DNA of 11,824 bases from JABJPE01 sp036340215 (GTDB taxonomy: Bacteria > Pseudomonadota > Gammaproteobacteria > Comchoanobacterales > Comchoanobacteraceae). The notes beneath the pieces were generated by a model. The model did not search any database, was not told the DNA's origin, and saw only the letters and a program-made list of their open reading frames with translations. Location: the NCBI GenBank assembly GCA_036340215.1, contig JAYYZF010000026.1:1-11824 (forward strand), read 5' to 3'. Within the stretch, counting starts at the first letter, position 1. Every line of letters begins with the position of its first letter. Positions 1-7,309 of the stretch are shown here, in pieces. The translations under genes were made by a program, and so were the position numbers.

Positions 1-1065
1 CTCGAGGGTTTTAGTAGTGCCATTTGTTATGTGGTGTTATCATTTCTGCAAAATAATTACACAAAACTTCCGTTTGATATTACCGAATGTCAGATAGGAC
101 TTATTCCGTTAAACCTTAAACGCCACAAAACCCGAATATTGCAAATTATTAAATTTAACATTAAGTCAATTAAAGCTGATTTTGTCTTTGATTTAATATT
201 AAGCAGTATGATTTTATCCCTAGTTTTCACTGAAACTTTAAGTGGCTTTACGTCAATTCTATATATTGTGATTATAAGAATGATGTGCTCAAATATATCG
301 CAAAATTTTCCTAAAATATTTGCAAGTATTCTATTACTACTAGTAATAACTTTTAACACTTTGTCCCTAGCTAAATTTTCCTTTTATAAATTCTTTAATG
401 AAAACCCTAGCTCTCAAGAAAATATAGTTAAGCTAATCGTAAAAGATAAAAACGCGAACTTTGTTCTAGCAAAATATAGCGGGCTGAGCTATTTCCAAGA
501 TCTATTTGATCTTAGACATAACTTAAATAAGGAAAAAGTATATACAGAACTTAGCTATGCTTATGAACCTGAAAAAGTCAGATGGCGTATTCCATATCAT
601 AACACTGACTTCATTCATGCCCTTAATAATACTCAAATTAAACTTAACAAAATAGGTATTGAAAAAAGTGATAAAATACTTATGTTAGGTAATATTAATC
701 CATTACCTCTACTTATGAACACATCTATACCAAAAAATAGTACCCTGATGTTTAATACAAAATCAAACCATGACAGACAAGTAAAACTAGATAATTATGA
801 TAATTACAGTTCAAATGACTTTATTGTCATGCCAATCTTTGGGTTTGATGATTTAAAACTTTATCCTGAACAAGCTAAGTTTAATTGTAATTTTTACACG
901 TGGAATGGCAATGCAAAAATATTCAAACCAGTAGATATTTCTGCTTATGGTATAATCTTTGCAAATGAGAGAAAAATTAGGAAATTAGGTCTTGATGTAA
1001 TAAATATTAATATGAAACCTCAAGCAATGAAAGTATGTAATAAGAACACTACTAAAAAAAGATAA
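1..1065 (+). CDS. C-terminal part of a multi-pass membrane protein with a soluble tail; paralogue of the next gene; 5' truncated
   Basis: The reading frame is open from base 1 to the TAA at 1063-1065. The GTG at 31 is therefore probably internal and the true start lies upstream of the window. The visible part has about two hydrophobic segments near bases 175-375 (one contains ILSSMILSLVF, the next ASILLLLVITFNTL), then a soluble region of about 220 residues. The whole visible part aligns with the second half of the next gene. Shared marks are a YEPE/YQPE motif, NPLPL, FNCNFYTWN (Cys codon 886-888), YGIIFA, and a second conserved Cys (1036-1038) near the end. By analogy with its neighbour it may be the end of a GT-C-type membrane glycosyltransferase with its tail on the periplasmic face. 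The family is not recognised by name and the substrate is unknown. Gene reality is near certain; function is weak. Confidence 0.8.
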   Translation, partial: LEGFSSAICYVVLSFLQNNYTKLPFDITECQIGLIPLNLKRHKTRILQIIKFNIKSIKADFVFDLILSSMILSLVFTETLSGFTSILYIVIIRMMCSNISQNFPKIFASILLLLVITFNTLSLAKFSFYKFFNENPSSQENIVKLIVKDKNANFVLAKYSGLSYFQDLFDLRHNLNKEKVYTELSYAYEPEKVRWRIPYHNTDFIHALNNTQIKLNKIGIEKSDKILMLGNINPLPLLMNTSIPKNSTLMFNTKSNHDRQVKLDNYDNYSSNDFIVMPIFGFDDLKLYPEQAKFNCNFYTWNGNAKIFKPVDISAYGIIFANERKIRKLGLDVININMKPQAMKVCNKNTTKKR

Positions 1066-1083
1066 CTACAATTGGATTTAGCA

Positions 1084-2988
1084 ATGAAAGCAGTTATAAA
1101 AGAAAAAATTAAAAAAAGTATGCTTTTAATGGCTTTTTTTATACTTATAGCAGTAACACTAGCTAGTATTCAAGGATCAAGCTACATAATAACTGGCTCT
1201 ATATATGATAGTTGGATTCCACACCTAGGAGCATATGCAATAGACCACGGACTTCAGCTCCACAAAGATTTCCATAGTCCAATGGGATTACTTTACAACT
1301 ATAGTAATTATTTAGCATTTGTTCTAATAAAAACTTTTCCTACAAGCTTGCACCCTAATAACCTAATAACGATATCCTCAAGCATTATAGCTATTTTCTT
1401 AACTCTAATTTTTCAAGTAATAAGAGCTTTATTTAAAACTGAACAAATCTCGTACCTGATACTTCTATTAGTAATATCAATTACACTTCAAGCAAGACCC
1501 ATGGGAGATATATTTGCATACCAACAAATTCTTTGGAGCGGAGTATATAACAATAATATTTGGGCTGTGCTGATTCTGCAGATAATACATATACTATTAT
1601 TAAAAAAACAACTTAACTCCAAAATTACTAGCGTAAAAAAGCTCAAACATGCCTTTATGAGTGCTTTATTTGGCTATATATGCTTTAATTTTAAAATAAG
1701 CAGCTTTATTGCGAGCCTTGGAATTAGTTTAGCTGTAATTACAGAGTTAAAAATAAAAGAATTTCTAAAGTATATTCTCGCTTACACAACATTTCTATGT
1801 ATATTGCTCGCAATTACGGAAATAACCACGAAATACTCTTATTTAGCGTATTTAAATGATCTACACGTCGCATTTGCGGCAAGATCAGGAACTCTAAAAA
1901 TAGAAATAAGCACTTTTTTTTACACCATACTCTTAGTTATCACAATTGCTCTAATACAAAAGTCGAATGGCTACTACAGCACGCTAAAAAATATTTCTAT
2001 CATAAAATGCGGCGCTATATTCACAAATTTAATTAAGCGGTCTCACCTAACTCTAAATAGTAATTTTTTGAGGGATGTAATCTTCTACGCCATGATATTA
2101 GGAGGTTTATTGTTAAGTGCGATTGGAGAGAGTAAACACAATAGCATATGTTTACTAATAACAACCGCAATAATAATTATTTACAGTAATACAAGCAAAA
2201 TTTTAAAAGCCATAGCAAATATTTTTTTAATAATAGTAATTGCACTAAACTTACTATCATTAGGATTAATAGCTATATTCAAGAATTACGAACAAGATGA
2301 GCCTTACAAGTTAAAAGTACTAAAACTTACAAGTAACAAACAAAGCCAATCTTTCATTGTAAAAGATTACTTAGGATTTGCTGATTTAATTAATAACCTT
2401 GAAATCAGAGATAACACCAGGAAAAACTCAATATTCCAAAATCTTAGCATTAACTACCAACCAGAGCTACTGCCAAAACCAATAAGCTTTCATAATATTG
2501 AATACGTAAATATGCTAAACAAATTATTTTTTAACTTAAGAAAAATACCATATAAGAATGATGATAAGTTTATGCTACTTGGATTTACAAATCCCTTGCC
2601 GTTGTTTCTTGATGTCAAAATACCAGAAAAATCGTGGCACTGGTTGGACTTTTACATAAATTTATCTCCCAGTAAAATTGCACAACTATTCCCAGTGTTT
2701 CAAGACTCTGATTTCATCTTCACACCAATCTTAACATATGATGATTCTGGTGACCCTGGACACCAAGCTTACTTTAATTGTAGTTTTTTTCTTTGGAATT
2801 TGAATAACAAAAAGTTTGAACTTGTTGCTGAAGATGAGTATGGGCTACTTTTTGCAGATATTGAAAAAATAAAATCTTATAGATTACAAAAGAAAATATT
2901 CTTACCAAAGAGCAAGATAATAACCCAATGTAAGAAGATACAAATGAGCACTTACAAGAGATACAATATAGCACACCAAGCCTCTTAA
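1084..2988 (+). CDS. Multi-pass membrane protein, GT-C glycosyltransferase-like, with C-terminal soluble domain
   Basis: This 634-residue protein starts at ATG 1084, which I prefer to the in-frame TTG at 1072; neither has a clear Shine-Dalgarno. A lysine-rich N-terminus leads into the first membrane helix (about residues 13-30). The following loop reads YDSWIPHLGAYAIDHG then LHKDFHSPMGLLYN (residues 41-73). This resembles the first external loop of GT-C enzymes, which use polyprenyl-linked donors; there an acidic residue (here perhaps Asp42) is catalytic and a DF-x-x-P-G-like motif follows. Roughly ten further hydrophobic segments extend to about residue 400. A soluble tail (about 405-634) is shared with the preceding gene, including conserved Cys566 and Cys616. 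It begins 18 bases after the upstream stop and is probably co-transcribed as a tandem duplicate. It may glycosylate a surface polymer, lipid or protein. The GT-C assignment is an inference from one loop motif and topology. Confidence 0.8.
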   Translation: MKAVIKEKIKKSMLLMAFFILIAVTLASIQGSSYIITGSIYDSWIPHLGAYAIDHGLQLHKDFHSPMGLLYNYSNYLAFVLIKTFPTSLHPNNLITISSSIIAIFLTLIFQVIRALFKTEQISYLILLLVISITLQARPMGDIFAYQQILWSGVYNNNIWAVLILQIIHILLLKKQLNSKITSVKKLKHAFMSALFGYICFNFKISSFIASLGISLAVITELKIKEFLKYILAYTTFLCILLAITEITTKYSYLAYLNDLHVAFAARSGTLKIEISTFFYTILLVITIALIQKSNGYYSTLKNISIIKCGAIFTNLIKRSHLTLNSNFLRDVIFYAMILGGLLLSAIGESKHNSICLLITTAIIIIYSNTSKILKAIANIFLIIVIALNLLSLGLIAIFKNYEQDEPYKLKVLKLTSNKQSQSFIVKDYLGFADLINNLEIRDNTRKNSIFQNLSINYQPELLPKPISFHNIEYVNMLNKLFFNLRKIPYKNDDKFMLLGFTNPLPLFLDVKIPEKSWHWLDFYINLSPSKIAQLFPVFQDSDFIFTPILTYDDSGDPGHQAYFNCSFFLWNLNNKKFELVAEDEYGLLFADIEKIKSYRLQKKIFLPKSKIITQCKKIQMSTYKRYNIAHQAS

Positions 2989-3020
2989 GGCGCTGTATTA
3001 TCTGCATATTTTAATAAAAG

Positions 3021-3050
3021 TTGGCATTATTAATTAAATCATGTCATAAT
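3021..3050 (+). promoter_or_regulatory. Sigma70-type promoter for the MFS-queF-dapF genes
   Basis: TTGGCA (3021-3026) and CATAAT (3045-3050) are separated by 18 bases. A TG dinucleotide at 3042-3043 gives an extended -10 element. This is the best promoter match in the 111-base gap, and it lies about 50 bases before the MFS start codon. No operator or riboswitch-like structure is evident in the short leader. Confidence 0.6.
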
Positions 3051-3086
3051 ATGCGAAATCTATTAACCGCAGGCAAAACAGAATAC

Positions 3087-3090
3087 GGAG
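3087..3090 (+). promoter_or_regulatory. Shine-Dalgarno of the MFS gene
   Basis: GGAG ends nine bases before ATG 3100 and is followed by AGAGAAGAT. It supports this ATG as the start and matches the position where the protein begins with a short hydrophilic stretch before the first membrane helix. Confidence 0.7.
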
Positions 3091-3099
3091 AGAGAAGAT

Positions 3100-4383
3100 A
3101 TGACATCAAGAAAGTGTAATTTAACACAAAACCCATGGGTTGTTTGTTTAACGTGCGCTCTATTCTTCTTATATGAATTTATCCAGATGAATATGTTCAA
3201 CTCCATTCAACCTGAAATGATTAAAACATTTAAACTGAGTGCCTCTGAAGTTGGAAATTTTTCAGCTACGTATGCTTATGCCACAACACTTTTTGTTTTT
3301 TTTGTTGGAGTGACTCTTGATAGGTTCTCAGTTAGAAAATTAGTACTAACAGCAATGGCTTCCTGTGTAATTTTTACAACAATTTTTGCACTATCGACCT
3401 CACTATTTATGGCCGGAATTTTTCGCTTTCTATCTGGTATTAGTGGCGCCTACTGCTTTCTAAGCTGTATCGTCCTAGCATCACGCTGGTTTCCCGCGAA
3501 ACAGCTTGCATCAGCCACAGGGCTAATAGTCACCATGGCTATGATTGGGGGCACACTTGCACAAACACCATTAACACTACTAGTAGCTGCAGTTGGCTGG
3601 AGAAAAGCCATACTCATAGACAGTGTAGTAGGCGCAGTTTTTCTACTTGCAATGTATCTTGTAATATCTGACTATCCTGAGGGACATATTGCTACAACCG
3701 AAACAAAACCAAAACAAAGAACCTTTGTAAATAGCATTTACCATGCCATAAGCAGCAAGCAAAATTGGCTTTGTGGTACTTATACTAGCCTTATGAACCT
3801 CATGATACTAGTTATGGGTGCCACATGGAACAATGCATATCTAGAAGCTGTACATCACCTTACTAGGACAGAAGCATCTATTGCGACTATGATGATTTAT
3901 ATAGGAACAATTATAGGTTCACCAGTTGTTGGCTGGTACTCAGACAAGATCGGCACCAGAAAAAAACCTATGATACAAGGAGCTGTAATTGCGCTTGTAC
4001 TTTCTCTAATTTTAATCTTTACTCCAAACCTATCAGTTCTTAGTATTACGGTACTAATGTTTAGCTTAGGCTTTATTACTAGCACACAAATTATATCATA
4101 CCCTGTTATTTTCGAAAGTAATCCTAAAGACGTTACTGGATCTTGTGAATCATTAGCCAGCTTTGTTATTTTAGGTGGAGGGGCATTTTTTCAGTATATG
4201 TACGGTGTCTTACTTGATTATCACTGGCAGGGAAAGATTCTTGATGACGTCAGAATTTATACCAATTCTGACCATACATTTGCATTTTATATGATACCAA
4301 TTGGTATAGCTATAAGCCTTATTCTAGCATTATTAATTAAAGAAACAAATTGCCAACCTTTTAGTGAAAGTAAAGATGACTGA
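3100..4383 (+). CDS. MFS transporter (NarK/Pht-like); possible 7-deazaguanine precursor importer
   Basis: This 427-residue inner-membrane carrier of the major facilitator superfamily has about 12 hydrophobic helices. The MFS motif A is clear in the first half (GVTLDRFSVRK, residues 70-80) and repeated in the second half (GWYSDKIGTRKK, 278-289). A motif-B-like FRFLSGISGAYCF lies at 108-120. The RWFP and QLASATGL segment (129-142) resembles NarK-like and Legionella/Francisella phagosomal Pht-type carriers. The start is set by a GGAG Shine-Dalgarno, and a strong promoter lies upstream. Its last bases overlap the start of queF, so the two are probably translationally coupled. That makes preQ0, preQ1 or queuine a plausible cargo, but amino acids or other metabolites are equally typical of this family. 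The MFS assignment is certain; the substrate is inference from context only. Confidence 0.93.
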   Translation: MTSRKCNLTQNPWVVCLTCALFFLYEFIQMNMFNSIQPEMIKTFKLSASEVGNFSATYAYATTLFVFFVGVTLDRFSVRKLVLTAMASCVIFTTIFALSTSLFMAGIFRFLSGISGAYCFLSCIVLASRWFPAKQLASATGLIVTMAMIGGTLAQTPLTLLVAAVGWRKAILIDSVVGAVFLLAMYLVISDYPEGHIATTETKPKQRTFVNSIYHAISSKQNWLCGTYTSLMNLMILVMGATWNNAYLEAVHHLTRTEASIATMMIYIGTIIGSPVVGWYSDKIGTRKKPMIQGAVIALVLSLILIFTPNLSVLSITVLMFSLGFITSTQIISYPVIFESNPKDVTGSCESLASFVILGGGAFFQYMYGVLLDYHWQGKILDDVRIYTNSDHTFAFYMIPIGIAISLILALLIKETNCQPFSESKDD

Positions 4384-5170
4384 TCTAACAAAAATAACTG
4401 AGCTTGGTAAAGAAACCAACTACAAAAACAACTATGATCCATCATTATTAATATCTGTACCAAGAGCAAAAAGTAAAATATTACAACACGGCTTTGACGT
4501 ATGGAGAAGCTGGGAAACTTCCTGGCTAAATAATTATAACAAACCTCAGATAGCAACTATAATTTTATTCTACTCAGCTAAGTCTCCATATATTGTAGAA
4601 TCTAAATCTCTGAAATTATACTTAGGCAGTCTTAACTTTACTAATTTTAGCTCCGAAGCCGATCTTATTAATACTATAGAAAGAGATGTTAGCTTTACTG
4701 TGGGTAGTAAAGTGATAGTTAAATTAGACAATGACTTTATTTGTAGAGCAAAGGCTCCAGGAGTAAATATTGATAATGAAGATATTGATATAATTGCACA
4801 AAGACCAACTCCAGAATTACTAAAACTCGATGAAAAATATTGCCATATATCAGAAACATTACATACTAACTTATTTAGAAGCTGCTGCCCAGTGACAGCT
4901 CAACCAGATTGGGCTACTATTGTAGTAAGATACAGTGGGCTTGCTATAAATCATAAATCTTTACTTCAATATTTATTGGCATTTAGAAACCACTCAGGCT
5001 TCCATGAGAGCTGTGTTAGTGAAATTTTTACTGATATCAAAAGTAGTTGTGATCCTGAAAAGCTAGAAGTTCAAGGTTTTTTCACAAGAAGAGGCGGCAT
5101 AGATATAAACCCTCTCCGTAGTAGCGATATGAACTGTCAGTGGGATCATATTTACCTTCCACGTCAATGA
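4376..5170 (+). CDS. queF: NADPH-dependent 7-cyano-7-deazaguanine (preQ0) reductase, long QueF form
   Basis: QueF reduces the nitrile of preQ0 to the amine preQ1 with NADPH, a step in making queuosine for tRNA anticodons. The protein is 264 residues from ATG 4376, close to E. coli QueF (282) and of the two-domain proteobacterial type. Visible marks are LGKETNY and YDPSLL near the N-terminus, the QueF motif VESKSLKLYL (residues 74-83), and the catalytic nucleophile Cys171 in CCPVTAQPDW with acid Asp178. The substrate-binding FHE is at 209-211 and the end motif RRGGIDINP at 238-246. An in-frame GTG at 4364 is an alternative start, but ATG 4376 matches the family N-terminus better. The gene overlaps the MFS gene by 8 bases (ATG 4376, MFS stop 4381-4383), and dapF starts 9 bases after its stop. 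No obvious residue is missing. Confidence 0.96.
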   Translation: MTDLTKITELGKETNYKNNYDPSLLISVPRAKSKILQHGFDVWRSWETSWLNNYNKPQIATIILFYSAKSPYIVESKSLKLYLGSLNFTNFSSEADLINTIERDVSFTVGSKVIVKLDNDFICRAKAPGVNIDNEDIDIIAQRPTPELLKLDEKYCHISETLHTNLFRSCCPVTAQPDWATIVVRYSGLAINHKSLLQYLLAFRNHSGFHESCVSEIFTDIKSSCDPEKLEVQGFFTRRGGIDINPLRSSDMNCQWDHIYLPRQ

Positions 5171-5179
5171 AATATTCAC

Positions 5180-6010
5180 ATGAATAAAATCATTAATTTT
5201 ACAAAAATGCATAGCTTAAAAAATGACTTTATAATAATTGATTTAAGTCAGAACTATAATCTTCAACTATCAAGACAACAAATAATATCATTAGCAGATA
5301 GAAAAACTGGAATTGGCTGTGACCAACTACTCATACTATATGTTCAAAGCAAAGAAAAGTTCCATTTTAAAATATACAATGCAAATGGATCTGAAGCAAA
5401 ACAATGTATAAATGGCCTTCGCTGTATTGCTAAATATATAGCATCAAATTATCATGTAGCAATACCCTTTAGTATTACTAATGCAGCAGGTGAATATTTA
5501 GTTACAAATGTTAAAAATAACGAAGTAACTCTCAGTATCCCAGTATTGTCACGAAAAATAACAAAAAAGAATATAGAATCTGAGTGTAAAACTTACAATG
5601 TTGATTTAGTAAATTTTGGTAATCAACATGCCATTGTAAAAGTAACCACTTTAAACTCTGCAAAACTTAAGAAAATCACAGAAAAAATTAAGTCTTCACC
5701 TTCATTCAGTGACAACATAAATGTTTCTATTTATAAGATATATAACGATTACTCACTAGAATCTCGTACTCTTGAAAATGGTTCAGGAGAAACCCAAGCA
5801 TGTGGCAGTAGTGCCTGCGCAATTGCGCTGGCCCACTCCCAAACTACGAATATCAATAAAAAATCTAATCTGGAGATCATTCAGCCAGGTGGGTCTCAGC
5901 TCATATCATTTATTGAAGATAACTATTTGTTAGTTTTCGGTAAAACCACAAATGTTTTCAAAGGCACTATAAACCTTAATTATTCGCTAGAATCACTTTT
6001 ACCATCATGA
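5180..6010 (+). CDS. dapF: Diaminopimelate epimerase, sequence-divergent
   Basis: DapF interconverts LL- and meso-diaminopimelate in the cytoplasm for lysine and peptidoglycan synthesis. At 276 residues it has the family length. Conserved signatures are KMHSLKNDF (9-17), GIGCDQ (44-49), YNANGSEAKQC with catalytic Cys76, NFGNQHAIV (145-153) and ENGSGETQACGSS with catalytic Cys208. Both catalytic cysteines and the glutamate equivalent to H. influenzae Glu208 (here Glu199) are present. Several usually near-invariant positions differ: CGNG is CING, the substrate-binding Arg after that Glu is Asn200, GNPHA is GNQHA, and ACGTG is ACGSS. It may be a fast-evolving true DapF or an epimerase with altered substrate. 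It lies 9 bases after queF with no clear Shine-Dalgarno, so it probably shares that transcript. Its last 31 bases overlap a convergent small gene. Confidence 0.9.
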   Translation: MNKIINFTKMHSLKNDFIIIDLSQNYNLQLSRQQIISLADRKTGIGCDQLLILYVQSKEKFHFKIYNANGSEAKQCINGLRCIAKYIASNYHVAIPFSITNAAGEYLVTNVKNNEVTLSIPVLSRKITKKNIESECKTYNVDLVNFGNQHAIVKVTTLNSAKLKKITEKIKSSPSFSDNINVSIYKIYNDYSLESRTLENGSGETQACGSSACAIALAHSQTTNINKKSNLEIIQPGGSQLISFIEDNYLLVFGKTTNVFKGTINLNYSLESLLPS

Positions 6011-6195
6011 CAAGAATCTGAATAGCAAAGATATTTTAGTAATGCGCCCACAGCTAATATAGGAATCATTACTTCAAAAAATCTAGTTATGTTTATAAGA
6101 TAAATCAGCTGTTCTTTTGGAAGAACACTTACCAGAATAGCCACTAGTAAAGCAAGCACCACAAAAAAGTACTTGAACATTTGGTTACATGACAT
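5980..6195 (-). CDS. Small two-helix membrane protein of unknown function
   Basis: I do not recognise this 71-residue protein. It starts at ATG 6195-6193 behind a strong AAAGGAG Shine-Dalgarno (6203-6209), which favours this start over an in-frame ATG at 6222. It has two hydrophobic segments: about residues 8-26 (YFFVVLALLVAILVSVL) and about 42-56 (VMIPILAVGALLKYL). A short polar loop PKEQ and the helix IYLINITRFFE lie between them. The tail is polar with Cys57 and Cys62 and ends SDSSE. It converges on dapF and overlaps its end by 31 bases; a plausible promoter lies upstream. The good ribosome site, the coherent membrane topology and the lack of any gene on the other strand over most of it argue for a real gene. 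Small inner-membrane proteins of this kind often modulate larger complexes, but nothing here shows a partner. Confidence 0.75.
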   Translation of the reverse strand: MSCNQMFKYFFVVLALLVAILVSVLPKEQLIYLINITRFFEVMIPILAVGALLKYLCYSDSCHDGKSDSSE

Positions 6196-6202
6196 TTTTC
6201 TA

Positions 6203-6209
6203 CTCCTTT
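6203..6209 (-). promoter_or_regulatory. Strong Shine-Dalgarno deciding the start of the small membrane protein
   Basis: On the minus strand AAAGGAG is followed by TAGAAAA-ATG, giving 7 bases of spacing to ATG 6195. This is one of the best ribosome sites in the window. Confidence 0.75.
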
Positions 6210-6271
6210 GAATATAGTCCAAGGTAAAACCTACTTAGACATATTAACTCGGGGAAGTAATGCCGTAAAGT

Positions 6272-6300
6272 AAAATAACCGCAAGATAGTAAATTAACAA
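6272..6300 (-). promoter_or_regulatory. Candidate promoter for the small membrane protein
   Basis: Read on the minus strand, TTGTTA (6300-6295) and TATTTT (6277-6272) are exactly 17 bases apart. They lie about 75 bases upstream of ATG 6195. Matches are common in AT-rich DNA, so support is moderate. Confidence 0.4.
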
Positions 6301-6306
6301 TATAAT
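6301..6306 (+). promoter_or_regulatory. Candidate -10 element for the ABC-folB-midA-apaH run
   Basis: A perfect TATAAT lies 82 bases before the ATPase start, but no good -35 hexamer is seen 16-18 bases upstream. The rest of the 192-base region between the divergent start codons (6196-6387) shows no hairpin, RNA gene or further reading frame that I can support. A second weak -10-like TATATT sits at 6354-6359. Confidence 0.3.
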
Positions 6307-6387
6307 ATAGACTTTAGAGAAAGTTTTTCCTAGCATGATTGATAGCCATCAGTTATATTAACCTAGTATTTAAAAAGAAGTAGATAT

Positions 6388-7296
6388 ATGGTAAAAGCAT
6401 TAGAAATTCAAAACTGCCGTAAAAAATATAAAACCGGAACTGTTGCCGTAGAAGATATTTCATTAACTGTAGAGTCAGGAGAGTTTTTTGCTTTACTAGG
6501 CCCTAATGGAGCGGGTAAAACTACTCTTATTGGTATGATTGCTTCACTGGTAAAACCAAGCTCAGGCATGATAAGAATATTTGGCCAAGAATTGTCCAAA
6601 AACCAATTCTTTGCAAAACAAAAACTAGGTATTATGCCACAAGAGGTAAATTTCAATATTTTTCAAAATTCTCTCCAAATACTCGAAAACAATGCAGGCT
6701 TATATGGGATTAGCCCCAAAGAAGCAAAAGCAACTATAGAAACACTCCTTCATGAGCTAAACCTATGGGATAAAAGATTATTACCGGTTAGAGCGCTATC
6801 AGGGGGGTATAAAAGAAGATTAATGTTAGCGCGAGCCTTGGTCCACAAACCTCAGCTATTACTTCTAGATGAGCCTACTGCTGGAGTTGATGTTGAAACT
6901 AGATCATATACATGGGACTTTATAAAAAAAATAAACAGAGAAGGAACGACTGTTATATTAACAACCCATTACCTTGAAGAAGCTGAAAGCTTATGTAATC
7001 ATGTTGCGATAATAAACCATGGAAAAATGCTACAAAATACAAGTATGAATGATTTACTCAGTAAACTAGAGATTGAATCATTTATTTTATACTTAAAAGA
7101 ACCATTAGATTCAGCACCAAACATAGATAATATTGATTGTTACTTATTAACTAATAGAGAACTTGAAGTAAGAATTCATAAAGAGAAGTCTATTAGCGAG
7201 ACTTTAATACAGCTTCAACAAAATGGAATAGAGGTTACCAGTATAAAAAATAAAAGAAATAGATTAGAGGAAATGTTTATAAAACTTACTCAATAA
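6388..7296 (+). CDS. ABC transporter ATP-binding subunit, YadG-like (ABC-2 export)
   Basis: This is the cytoplasmic ATPase of an ABC-2 type exporter, 302 residues. It has the full nucleotide-binding set: Walker A GPNGAGKT (38-45), Q-loop Gln85 in MPQE, signature LSGGY (137-141), Walker B LLLLDE (157-162) and H-loop His194 in TTHY. The C-terminal roughly 90 residues after HGKML form the accessory region usual for this COG1131/YadG type. ATG 6388 has only a weak AAGAAG upstream, but the protein starts at the expected distance from Walker A. The permease follows after 13 bases, so the two make a typical half-transporter pair that would dimerise. The substrate is not evident; relatives export drugs, lipids or glycans. 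It heads a five-gene same-strand run that continues with folB, a methyltransferase gene and apaH. Confidence 0.95.
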   Translation: MVKALEIQNCRKKYKTGTVAVEDISLTVESGEFFALLGPNGAGKTTLIGMIASLVKPSSGMIRIFGQELSKNQFFAKQKLGIMPQEVNFNIFQNSLQILENNAGLYGISPKEAKATIETLLHELNLWDKRLLPVRALSGGYKRRLMLARALVHKPQLLLLDEPTAGVDVETRSYTWDFIKKINREGTTVILTTHYLEEAESLCNHVAIINHGKMLQNTSMNDLLSKLEIESFILYLKEPLDSAPNIDNIDCYLLTNRELEVRIHKEKSISETLIQLQQNGIEVTSIKNKRNRLEEMFIKLTQ

Positions 7297-7309
7297 TCAG
7301 AGGATATAT

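Noticed and set aside
90..359. 89-residue minus-strand frame opposite the first membrane protein
   Set aside because: It lies wholly inside a gene that has a clear paralogue, and its composition is the reverse of a hydrophobic stretch; no ribosome site is seen.
1023..1090. 11-base direct repeat AGCAATGAAAG at 1023-1033 and 1080-1090 flanking the junction of the tandem genes
   Set aside because: It is short and low in complexity in AT-rich DNA. It might be a trace of the duplication, but two copies this short can arise by chance.
2975..2995. GCCTCTTAAGGC palindrome at the end of the second membrane protein as a terminator
   Set aside because: Four-base stem overlapping the stop codon with no following run of T; not a credible terminator.
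2774..3007. 77-residue minus-strand frame over the end of the second membrane protein
   Set aside because: It is antisense to the conserved two-cysteine domain, which explains the sequence; no convincing start signal.
4364..4375. GTG 4364 as the start of queF
   Set aside because: ATG 4376 is in frame 12 bases later and gives the length and N-terminus expected for QueF; GTG cannot be fully excluded.
6196..6222. Longer start (ATG 6222) for the small minus-strand gene
   Set aside because: The strong AAAGGAG site sits between this ATG and ATG 6195, so the downstream ATG is the better start.
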